Origin: Dendrophyllia cribrosa
Taxonomy: Eukaryota; Cnidaria; Anthozoa; Scleractinia; Dendrophylliidae
Assembly: GCA_024195265.1 (NCBI GenBank)
Contig: JAJLRJ010000001.1
Location: 59,595,789 to 59,659,788, forward strand
Direction of reading: 5' to 3'
DNA length: 64,000 nt
Position numbers and translations under genes: made by a program. How positions within the stretch are numbered: the stretch's first letter is position 1; the number at the start of each line of letters is the position of its first letter. The notes beneath the pieces were generated by a model that saw only the letters and a list, made by a program, of their open reading frames with translations, was not told the DNA's origin and ran no database searches. This document shows positions 33,596 to 44,469 of the stretch, in pieces.

Positions 33596-35416
33596 TTGCT
33601 GCTTAAAGAAGTGAGGTTTTTTCAAGGGAAATTTGTGAATTCTAAGAAACCTAGAAAGGTTGAAGACATATCCAAAGTCTTCTCAAAGCTGGTTCTGCAA
33701 GGAAAATTGACAGCTGCAATGAAACTCCTGGATAATGAGAGCTCGTCTGGCATGCTCGACCTATCGCCAGATGTCCTGCAAGGGCTACAGGACAAGCACC
33801 CAGAGGCAGCTGATATTGCAGAGGACAGTTTGCTACACGGCCCAATTGATTATATTCCGCCAAATATTTATGATCTCATAGACGAAGAATCGATCTACAA
33901 CTCAGCAAGTAAAACCAAGGGCTCAGCTGGACCATCTGGAATGGACGCAGAGCTGTATAAGAGAATCCTGTGCTCTAAGAACTTTAAGACCGAGGGTAAA
34001 ATTTTGAGAGAAGAGTTAGCCGTGTTCACAAGAAATCTGCTAAGGAAATCGTACCACCCATCCTTACTTGAAGCGTTTACGTCCTGTAGGCTTATCCCGC
34101 TCGATAAGAACCCGGGAATCAGACCGATTGGCGTTGGATAGGTCCTAAGGAGAATAGTGGGGAAAACGGTCAGCGGTTTCTTAAAGGAGGAAGTAAAAGA
34201 AGCGGCAGGTCTCCTACAAGTCTGCGCTGGTCATAACGCAGGAGCGGAGGCTACGATCCATGCAATGAGTCAAGTGTTTGTTGAAGAAGGAACAGATGGA
34301 ATATTGTTAATTGATGCTAGCAACGCTTTTAACCAAATGAACAGGTCAGCGGCTTTACACAATATCCAGATCTTGTGCAGAGAAATGGCGCTCTATGTTA
34401 TTAACACGTATAGAAGCCCTTCTAGACTGTTTATCTGCGGGGGAGGTGAAATACTTTCTCGTGAAGGCACTACGCAAGGAGATCCGCTAGCGATGCCATG
34501 GTATGCACTTAATACATCTATAATGATTCAGATTTTGAGGGACCACTGCCCATTGGTTAAACAGGTGTGGCTTGCAGACGACTCAGCTGGAGGAGGGAGT
34601 ATTGTGCAGTTGTATAACTGGTACAAGTAATTGAGTAAGGAAGGACAAAAGTTTGGATACCTTGTGAATGGGTCAAAGAGCTGGCTTATTGTGAAGTCTG
34701 GGGAATTTGCAAAGGAAGCAAAGAGGGTGTTTGGAGATGAGGTCAACATAACGACTGAAGGTCAGCGCCATCTGGGAGCAGTTATTGCGTCGCAAGAATA
34801 CAAAGATCAGTATTGTGAGGAGAAGGTTCGTGTATGGAAAGAGGAAATCGAACGTCTCTCTAAAATAGCGAAGAGCCAGCCTCATGCGGCGTACATTGCT
34901 TTCACAAAAGGCTACAAGTCAAAGTTCACCTACTTCATGCGCACGATAGGATCGTTTGAAGATTATGTCGACCCAATCCAGGAGGTGATTGAGGATTTAC
35001 TACTTCCAACTTTGTTTGGTCAATCAGAGCCTCTCCCTAACGAGGTGTGCAGACTTGCTACCTTAGCAACGGGTCAAGGGGCTCTTGGCATTCCTGATCT
35101 GAGATCCGAGGCACCGCAGCAGTTTGCTGCCTCGAGACTAATAACCACCGCGCACGTAGATTCTATTACATCACAGAGTTCCATCATGATGCCAGGCGAA
35201 AGATCTACGGAGGAGCTAAAGAGGCATCAACAATCACTCAAGAGAGCAAGTGCTAAAGAGAAAATGGATAGCATTGATTCAAGCCTCTCCCCAGACCTGC
35301 TGCGACTGGTTAATCAATCGAGAGACAAGGGCGCAAGTTCTTGGCTGAATGCGATGCCCCTCGCAGACCAGGGTTTTGCCAAGCAAGAGTTCAGACTCGC
35401 TACGCTTGCGTTATGA
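33596..35416 (+). pseudogene. Reverse transcriptase domain of the R2/R4-like element
   Basis: Three open segments (33596-34141, 34157-34630 and 34631-35416) form one RT reading frame interrupted by two nonsense codons. TAG at 34139 replaces a likely Glu codon before VLRRIVGK. The motif A aspartate (IDASNAF), motif B (QGDP) and motif C (ADD) are all present, so the catalytic core was intact before decay. The thumb extends to about 35400, where a frameshift leads into the zinc knuckle. Confidence 0.7.
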
Positions 35417-36097
35417 CTTGCCCTTAGTCGATCTACCAAGTCATTGCGTGTGTGGGGATAAATTCACCGTTGGTCACGCCCTCTCTTGTAAAAAGGGGGG
35501 GGGGGGGTTGTAGCGCAGAGACATGATGGTGTACGCAACTTGTTAACGACATTCATCGATAAGATCTGCAATAATGTCGAAATCGAACCACGCCTTCAAC
35601 CCCTGGACAACGAGCGTTTTCATTTGAGGAGCGCTGTTACAAGTTCGGAGGCAAGGTTGGACATCAAAGCGGGAGGGTTCTGGGCAAGAGGAGTTACGGC
35701 ATTTTTTGATGTCAGAGTTACGCACGTCAACTCCAGTTGTTACCAGAGCAAGCCAACATCGGAACTGTTCAAGGAGCAAGAAGAAGAGAAGAAGCGCAAG
35801 TACCAGCAGCGGGTGTTAGATGTAGAAATGGGTTCGTTTACACCTTTAGTGTTTGGAACCAATGGCGGAATGGGAAAGGAGTGTCAGCGGTTCTTAAAGC
35901 ATCTCGCGGACAGGATAGCTCAGAAAGATACCGAGCCTTATCATATTGTAATCACTTGGCTCAGGAAACAGATTTCGTTTGAACTCTTAAGATCGGTACA
36001 TGCATTTATATGCGTTAGAGGTTCGCGAACGCCGTTTCGTAGCAAGATAGAGCAATCTTTAGACTGTAAAATAAATGTAGCTAGTGCGGATATTTGA
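35417..36097 (+). pseudogene. Zinc-knuckle and endonuclease-like C-terminus of the R2/R4-like element
   Basis: After a frameshift, the frame reads LRYDLPLVDLPSHCVCG and HALSCKKGG, then a second shift at the G13 run, then a 185-codon segment from about 35540. Conserved-looking motifs include DIKAGGFW, FFDVRV, GSFTPLVFGTNGGMG and a terminal helical region. Asp and Asp-Val spacing after a CCHC/RHN-like motif is the hallmark of restriction-like endonucleases of R2/R4-type LINEs. Assignment is by motif order only. Confidence 0.55.
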
Positions 36098-36899
36098 AAT
36101 ACACGGTTTATATGCTTTTATACTCAGGGCGTTTTATGGACACTGGTTTAGCCGTCATTAGTATAATTCAATTGTATAATTTTAATATCTCTGCATCATG
36201 GAATTTGTAATTTTATAGAATTTTGAATTTTTATTATCAATTATTTCCATTTTTATTTATGTAATTAAGATATTTTTTAAATTGTTAATAAAGCTTATTA
36301 TTTTTTAATAGTCATTACTATTATTATTATTATTATTATTATTACTATTATTATTATTATTATTATTATTCAAAAATCAACAATGTTTAAGTAGAACTCT
36401 CTCGGTAAAATATCAGGCATCAATAAATGAGTAATTAAATGTTTTGGCCTGAACTGAAAGGCTAGCTAGCTATTGTTGAGTTCACAGAACATTTCTAAGT
36501 TATTGTCTACTGTGTTGAAATCATATACACTGTACGATCACGGATCGGAAATACACTGTTAGAAATTATTTTTTACAACGTTCATACAATACGAAACATT
36601 AAGGTTTAATACTTCTGATCCATTCGTGACGGTGGAATTAGCTTGCGTGACAGTGACTTTATTAGGAGAGGCATCCCTCTTACTGTGCTGTTGAAGAGTT
36701 GAACCTGTTTTTCAAAGCAACACAGGGAAAGTGTTAAGTGGGCGAAATACCAACAGTTTGATTGAAAATCATGTTGGATGAAGCCGTTAGTTCCACATGT
36801 AAAATATCAGATGAAAGCTATGTTTGAACTTGATCACCCAAAGTACCAGCCATATTTAACTATTTAACTTCGATAGAGAAAGAACAATAAATGATGTTG

Positions 36900-37350
36900 A
36901 ACCAGTCCCGTATATAACAGCCCTGTATTAAGCGGCCACCCTCTAGTAAGCGGCCAGTTTTCACAGTCCCGAATTTTCACCCATACAAACTTTGTATTTG
37001 CTACCTGTATTAAACGGTCACCTCTATTAAGCGGTCGCGGCCACCTTTTAGCAGTCCCATGTTCGTCAGTCTTTGTTAGTTTTACATGTTTTAAGCGGCC
37101 ACACTTGTACTCGTTTGTCATTTAATTAGTGTGGAAATATGGCTAGAGGGACAGTTTTGCAACTTCCAACTCCTGAAACTCTAAAGTTATGTAACTTAAG
37201 CTTGTGGCGAACAATTGCCATCGCATGCAGTTACAAGGCAGAGATCGCTTAATTGCGCTGATAATACTGTACGTCAATAAAATTGTCAATTTTTAATTGA
37301 CTTGTATTAAGCGGCCAATTTCCAAAGTCCCTCAGTAGGGTGGCCACTTA
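36900..37350. mobile_element. Tigger/pogo-like remnant
   Basis: There are repeated motifs TGTATTAAGCGGCCACC, TTAAACGGTCACC and TTAAGCGGTCG, with inverted GGTGGCCACTTAA near 37340. The style matches pogo/Tigger subterminal repeats. No transposase frame is seen. Confidence 0.45.
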
Positions 37351-37804
37351 AGTAATGATCCGCACAAGAAGGCTTATGGGCTGAACGGCAATGCACGATG
37401 GAACGTCAACTTTTTTCATTGTTACAACTAGTGATCTCATTGGCCTAGACTCAAAAACTGCTAAAATGTTAAGGTTCAAGGTGTATTTTGTCTAATTTTT
37501 TTAAAGTTTCAAGTAATTTGAGACCCAATCGCACAACATGCAAGTTTTAAAAGATATTTGGGGAACTTCATCAAAGAAGCAAAATTATTAGCTATTGTCT
37601 TCTGCTATTCTGATTGGTTAAGCACGAACATTTCCTAAAATTTAATTGACGCAAATGGATTTTCTTGGCTGCCATGAAATACAATAGATACAACCGTATT
37701 TTGTGCTTTTTTTAAAGGCTTTCAACCGTGCTGTCACACAATTATATTTTCAAATAAACCTCTCGTGTCGTAAAAATTTGCTTTATTTACATATCAATAC
37801 ATCT

Positions 37805-40800
37805 TCACTCACTTGCCTGCAACAGAGCATAGAGAAACAAAACTACTAGGATGGATATGATGGGGATTGAGAAGAATTCTACCAGGAGACGAAAAAGCCG
37901 TCAAAAAATGATCTAATATCGATGCATGCAGTCTTTTATTAATTAATTTTAGAATATACTTGATTCTATTTAATCAAGGAATTATGAATTACGATTACAG
38001 TTTAAGGATATTTCGGCCATAATATTATTCATTGCACATTTCAATCAATCAGTCATTCAGTCAGTCAATCAGTCAGTCAGTCATTCAGCTGATAGTCAAT
38101 CAGTCAGTCGCAGTCAGTCAGTCAGTCAGTCAGTTAGTCAGTCAGTCATTAAGCCGACAGTCAGTTATTTAGTCAGTCAGTCAGTCATCAATCAGTCATT
38201 TAGTCAGTCAGTTAATCAGTATCAAGCCAATAAGTGAGTCAATAAATCAGTTAGTCAATCGATGATTCAATGGCCTCTTTGAATGGCTTTGCAAAGCAAT
38301 ACGAAAGAAGAAAAAACATAGCCTATCAGTACCTTCAATGTCTCCGACAGCAGCCAAAAGAAACACCTCTTGGTTCAAATCTAAAAAATTTTGTATTGCC
38401 GGGTTTGGGTTTATATCCCTTGAAATCCTAAAAGCAACAGGAATTAAAGAAAATAGATAGTTTACAGGTTGTGATTGAATAATAATAATTGTATTGCGCA
38501 AACATTTTATAGATTATTATTGCGGAAAACTAGAGCACGGACCGCTGTACATGTACGCAAATAGTGTAAATTCCTTATTTAAAATAGCAATATAGAGTCA
38601 GCATGAGTTTTTTCAGTCAGCTATTGAATGCTCTTCAACACACATAGCAATAACCTATAGATACCTGCATTTTATCACTCCATTCTCGTCTTCATGATCG
38701 CTAATTGTAATCGCCGATGGAGTCTAAAACATAAAATAAACGAACAAACAGACAAACATATGCAAAACTGCCTATGCAATGTGAAAGTAAACATTAGGTT
38801 AAAGTCACCTACGATCGGGAAAATAAACTTAGAATACCTAGCCTCTTGATTTAGAATCCGGCCTCAGTCCACAAAATCCTTTTAAATCGTGTATTACTGC
38901 GTTCCTGGATTATTTACAGCTGATAATTATGAAAACCAATTGCCATTGCATTGACTGATCAGATATTACCCAACACGGGATACCACTTAAAAAACACAGT
39001 GACATGGGGTGGGGATGGTTGGAGAGCCGACTTTATCTTTAATACTAGTTTGGCACCTTTGAGGGTTTTCAGTTCGGAATCCAACACGTTTTCTTTTGAG
39101 GAAAAAAAATTTTTTGCCACACCAACAATAGAAGACGTTGTTACCTTTTACAGGTACGAACTGTTACGCAGTTTAACATTTACCATGAAAAACAAAAAAA
39201 ATACCCAACATTTAGTAGATTGGTTACATATTCTTTATGTTTATTTGTTTGCATTTTTTTTTCTTTTCAAGCTCTGATTCAAAGCCAGTTTGCGTTCAAC
39301 CCAGTTTTACTCGGGAAGCAAAAGAGCCAGAAACTGAAAAGTTGCTTTTCCTTCTGGATCCATGTACTTTTTTTTTCCAGTTTTGGGCCAAAAACGACAT
39401 TAAATAAGACAGAAAAAAATATCAACAATACTCACTGGATCTGTCCTAGGTGGTCTTGTCCGTCCTGTGGCGTAATAATGGCCATTTTGCGCTGAATTGC
39501 TGACGCACATAAGAATGTCGGTATTCGCCTATAATGAGTAGAACGAGCACAGTTTTTTAAATGACGTATCGTGAATTGTCGCGATTTCATGATCAGTGTT
39601 TTTATATGCATATGAAATCAGCCAATGAAATGGCTGAAATATATGACGACTCGAAATGAAATATATGACGACTCGCGTTAAAGGGGCTATGTCACCTATT
39701 CAGTTTAGTTTTACGTTAAAAAGCTAAGAAACATGAATTTGTTTCAATGGAAACCTAAAAATAAAGGTCCAGTTTTTGTTAACAAATACTCTACCAGTGC
39801 ACAGAAACTAGTATTCGTTATCTTTGGCTGCGATGACTAGGATGGAAATGGATGGCAAATTGAAAAAAATTGGCCAATTTTTTCAAGTTTCTCCCAAGTG
39901 TCGTGGGAAAATCACATAAAAACTGATTATTTATTCTTCCTCAAAGAAATCACTTGATATATTATTTTCTTGGTGCCGTCTAAGAGCAATTTTATGTTTG
40001 AACAAAGGTATTTTATCTACTTAATTTGGTGTATTTTGACCAAAACACAGCAACGATTAGTGTATGTATTACTTGATTAACTATTCAGTGAACCTACCAT
40101 GAATTTGTCATTGCTGAATCCCACTGCTATCCAGTCCCCTTTCCCACTCAGCTCGAATTCAACTTTATTGGAATTTGTTGCATTGTATGTGATCAGAAAT
40201 TCACAGTTTTCACTAGTAGAACAAGAGGCAGGCGACGCAAAGCAGCCTTTAACTTCTCCACAGCCCACTGTGTCAAACTTGGAAAAAATAACAAAGCACA
40301 ACACATATGAAATAAATTAAGTTCTAGCAAACCTAATAAACAATACGAAGCGTGGAATGACGTAATGCTGTACCAAGTATACGAAATTAAACGGCCATGA
40401 ATTTTGATGAAAGTTTTAGCGAATTGATACTAGGAGTAATTGTGCCAGCTAATTTTACATGTATGAATTAGATGCTGCTCCTGCAAATGACTGGTTTACA
40501 CAGCACCATAAGAGTAAACATTATAAGTCACTTCATCAAAGCCATAGATTATTCCTTGCTTTCCGTTGCTATAGTTACAAATCAAAGACAATGATTCTAG
40601 GCTATCATTGGCTGCGGTCACATCTACGGCGTAACTAAAGTTTAACTTAAGTTAGTCTCAAGTTACGTGACGTCATATCTAACTGTAGTTAGTGCTTTCG
40701 GTCGACTTTGCGGTCACACCACGCAGTTAACTACAGTTAGTTCTAATTAGCCTATGGATGACGTCAGAATTAAAAGCGGTTCGTGACGGCCCTTATTGTT

Positions 40801-42686
40801 GATCCGTGAAATGTCAACATGATTGACCGACGTAAAGTGTGTCTAGTTGTTCTTCTTATTTATTTTTTTCGTGCGGCAAACCGTCGGAGAAAAATGAGAA
40901 ATAAGCTGAGAATTTTAACGGATGCTCGACGCCGAGTACACGTGTTGCCGTACCTTGTTGTATGTAACAAATGTTTTGTTTGTTGTTTTTGGTTTCCTTC
41001 TCGCTTCACGCTTGGTTTTTTATTTTGCATATTTATATATGCTCATCTCGCACGTGCAAAAAGAATTGTCACATTCTGATTGGTTGTTTGTTTGTAAACT
41101 TAAGACTAACCCATAAACCCTGCTTGGGTATAACTATAGTTAGTCTGTATTGTTTTGGATCACCGAGGCGTCAATTTTCTAACTATAGTTAGAGCGAACA
41201 GAGAAGCGGTCACATTACCGAAATAGCTTATCCCCGTCTTAACTATAGTTAGTAGCCCAGATGTGACCGCAGCCATTGCCGTAGGCAGACTACACGCGCC
41301 CACCAGTCCATCAATTAAAAACATGTCACGCTTTACCGACAATGTCACAATCGTCAGGCACTTAGCCATAACAACATGATATTTTAAAATTAAACATTTA
41401 CCAACCGTTAGCGCGTGAAGCTTGCTCGCCAACGAGAGCAGCAGGAAAGTAGATACCAAGTACTATGAAATGAATGGAGATTAAATAATTCAGCAAATAA
41501 CGTATGGCTGTAGAGAGACACTAAAATAAAAGAACGAATAAATAAAAATGTTTGATCATGCAAAGGGATATATTAGGTGCTTAATATAAATGGTGGATAA
41601 ATGGTAATACACGAAAAAAAGCTTATGAATGGTTTACAGGTATAACGTACCTTTTTGTATTATACAGTCATATATTTAAACACGTTTTAATTTATTTTTG
41701 ATCAATATTAACTGTTCAGTGTGCAGTAAATCTGCCTGATGGAAGCCATTGACAGTCATGCTCCATTTTCTCTACTATTAATAGCATTAAATAATGTTCA
41801 ATATAATCATGATCTCCTATTAGAATTAGGATTTCTAAAAAAAGAGTCTCAGACTCATTTACCATTTAAAAAGCAAAGAACACGGAGTTTATTAAAGACT
41901 TAGTGGAATAGCGACTAATCTAACTTAAACCGAACTCAAAATCTGCGAGTTAACAAGAAAAATATAGCTGCTCCATCTAAATTAAGATGAAAGACTGACA
42001 GCAAGACTTCATGGCCAAGCGGAAATCGGTTTCCACGAATGGTTCTATACAATCAGCATGCAAATATCGGCTTGTTTATATTCAATTCAAGTAGACTTTG
42101 CGTGTCGTAGCAAAAGAGCCAATATCAATATGTATGCGTATGGTTAATGTTCGAAGGATTGCCTCACCAACACAAAAAAAGGAGACGTATTGATTTTGAG
42201 CTCTTTCTTTCCTTTGTTACAGTATTAATCACAGACTCATCGGTTTTAACAGCGACCATCAAGATTAAGATTTGCATATATAGATATATAAATTATTTTT
42301 ATTTAAATATTTAATTACATCGTTTGATGGAACCGCTATACACGTTATTCCAGCGGTTCACATATAATATGCGATGATATTTTACAGTCGAAAAATAACT
42401 CTTGCAGTAAATCATGTTTTAAAATAAGTGTAGTGTATTCATTTCCCTTATCTGTCGAAAAGACAGTCGATCGTTTAGCTCAGCTAGTGTTGTTACGTTG
42501 GTTCGTCAAGAATACAGCCCTTTAATATGACAAAGAGAATACGATCTACATCTACTTCAACTTTATTGATTGATAAAGTAACACATTCCGCATAAAATCA
42601 GTATAAATAAATGAATGCAAGAGTAAAACATGAGTTAAGTTACAGAGAATTTAAAAATATCGCCTTACCTTTGTTAGAGTCAGCAT
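37805..42686 (-). CDS. Secreted or membrane-anchored single-DOMON protein, FRRS1/FRRS1L-like
   Basis: Seven exons join in phase to 189 codons plus a stop: 42669-42686, 41402-41462, 40098-40267, 39436-39528, 38665-38723, 38333-38427 and 37805-37878. Exons 1-2 give a signal peptide (MLTLTK, then LVSTFLLLSLASKLHA). Exons 3-6 give a DOMON domain with GKGDWIAVGFSNDKFM and GHYYATGR. These are close homologs of the first four exons of the neighbouring reductase-like gene, with the same phases. The last exon encodes FSIPIISILVVLFLYALLQ then ASE and a stop, a hydrophobic tail that could be a membrane or GPI anchor. AATAAA lies 18 bp past the stop. DOMON domains bind heme or sugar in redox proteins. 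The exon 3 acceptor could be 10 bp further upstream. A GC donor after CAG in the last exon could instead splice to 30933 in phase, fusing both genes. Confidence 0.75.
38040..38260. repeat. (CAGT)n-rich simple repeat
   Basis: A degenerate tetranucleotide array of CAGT/CAAT units fills the end of the intron before the 38333-38427 exon. Confidence 0.85.
40607..41277. mobile_element. 665-bp element with 16-bp TIRs, Harbinger-like
   Basis: GGCTGCGGTCACATCT at 40610 and its inverse ending at 41274 bound the element, with ATT on both sides as a 3-bp target duplication. AACTATAGTTAG-type palindromes repeat near both ends. A frame with an Arg-rich stretch (NRRRKMRNKLR) near 40880 might be a transposase remnant. 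It lies in intron 2 of the small DOMON gene. Confidence 0.6.
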
Positions 42687-44469
42687 GATAGTAAAAATGC
42701 TCGTCTGTAAGTTTAAACAATAAGCGCTCACTTGTAACTATGAAATTAGAACACTGAAAGTACAACCGGCAGTATCTTAGACATAGTGTGCGTAAGGACG
42801 AAGCAAAGTGAAGTTCTGTTACCAGCCTCCAAGTACTTTGTATGCACTTCGGTCAATTACGTAGCACTTATTGTCATGGGAGCGCAAAACAAAAGAGTCG
42901 CTTTTGAATCTTATAATCATATTGCACTATCATGCTCCGCTTAAACTTCCTTAGGTTTTTCTTGTTTTTCTTTTTGTCTACTTTAACCGCGTCAAACAGC
43001 GCGGAGAATATCACGAACAATTTGCAAAAAGAAAACTTTAAGCTCAATGTCAAAGATTTAATGTAAGATGAAAAAAGACTATAAATGGAATGGAAAATCC
43101 AGTGTGTGTTATGGTTAGTATATATTTAACAGTATCACGAAGCAGCTGTGACAATAAGATTTCGTGCGAACAAAACAAAAACATTGTTCACGCAAACAAA
43201 CACAGTATAAGTACTTACGTCACAAGTTAAAATCATTAGCATGATGACTCATCAATTTATGTCCATCTAAAAATTACATAATAACCCCATTTAACAACTG
43301 GTATTTCAAGTGATAAAATTTAGAATACTGTTCCATGTAAAATTAGCAACATTAAAGTAGCCAGGGGTTCGTTTATTTCAATTCACTCAAACTAAATTGC
43401 TTCCAACTCACGAAGTAAATATATTCATCGATATTGACCCTTCTTTGTCATCTGTTATTTAAGTGCCAAAATGATAGAAATGGAACATAATGATCGACTA
43501 TTTGACTCCGGACAGCTATGAATAGTCATTACGCAGCGAGTATGACTAGGAGTGTCGCTTTCAAATGAGAAACAATTGCTTATATATTTTAGTATGGGAA
43601 CGGGAAAAGATGTAACGGATCGAGTATAACGTACCTATTTTTAATAGCGATTTTGCAGTTGAAGACTAGACTACAAAACATCCCACTAAGGAGCGAAGGA
43701 GAGATAGACTGGGAAGATGCGCTAACATTGAGCAAATATTCTGACCGTAGACAGCTGATTTCTCTACTTTGAATGACTTACACTTAAATGAAGAAAATTG
43801 TTGCACGATATTGAAGTGCGAGCTCAAGAAAACTTTGGGTATAACTATAACTACAGATTCAAATCCATATATTTGCCAATGGCAAGTGATCGGTGACTAC
43901 ATGCCTTTCAGTTCATTTGTTAACACAGATGAACGATATCACCGACAATTGAAAAATAAATAAAATCAAACCCAATTATCAACAACAACAAAGTCAACAA
44001 CAATTATGACGACAACTATCAGGCACTTAACCATAACAACAGTGCGAGAAATTTTCCCAACAATATATATAAGCAACAGGAAAGTCGACAAAATGTGCTG
44101 CAAGCGCTAAGACGAACGGAGATTGAATAAACACCTAGCCTTGTTCTTAGTCCCTATTCGGTTGCTTCAAACTTAACTCTTATTTTAGCGAGACTAAGAA
44201 TATGGAACATTCTACAGTTCTTAGTTTACTTGCAATGATCCCCAGTATTCATTCTACGGTCCACTTTCCACATTAAGTGCTTGTAGTTTATACAACTTAA
44301 GGTGGCTGGTACCGGTTTTTTGGCGCGCGCCGTCTGGGTTCTAAACGCGCGCCGAACCCACGGAAAATCAAAGGCTCCTAAGAGCCAAGACGTGAATAAG
44401 AAATGCTAACGCGTAAAGCAATATTGCGGTTAGCTCATGTTTTTACACTGTCACGATTCAATATTTTTT
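42687..44469. other. Upstream region with a decayed signal-exon copy
   Basis: 44010-44130 resembles 41340-41480, the second exon of the small DOMON gene and its flank. It includes the minus-strand sequence TTGTCGACTTTCCTGTTGCT, matching the STFLLL codons, but it has lost the rest. 43780-43905 is an inverted relative of the SINE at about 47735-47876. No promoter motif can be defended. Confidence 0.45.

Larger units (their letters stand above)
32110..36330 (+). mobile_element. Degenerate non-LTR retrotransposon, R2/R4-type, inserted in (TTA)n
   Basis: One decayed ORF can be followed from about 32160 to 36097. It contains an N-terminal region (NIFNVPSGRAGKSF, AIERRL), then reverse transcriptase motifs RPIGVG, LLIDASNAFNQMNR, TTQGDPLAMPWYAL and WLADDS. 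A CxC...H...C knuckle (HCVCG, HALSC) with RHDGVRNLL follows, then DI...FFDVRV, which fits a restriction-like endonuclease. Breaks: a TAG at 34139-34141, a TAA at 34628-34630, a frameshift near 35405, a G13 run at 35495-35507 and a foreign insert of about 970 bp at about 32613-33586. The 3' UTR (36100-36305) ends in AATAAAGC and (TTA)n. AATAGTCATTA-(TTA)n on both sides (32096 and 36308) looks like the target duplication. Confidence 0.75.

Noticed and set aside
36668..36710. Tiny possible exon (AACAG|GTTCAACTCTTCAACAGC ... GTAAGAG) that could be the missing 5' exon of the reductase-like gene
   Set aside because: Only seven codons without a start or signal peptide; splice motifs this short occur by chance.
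38040..38260. Regular CAGT repeats considered as a CRISPR-like array
   Set aside because: A simple tetranucleotide array without distinct spacers, in a eukaryotic intron.
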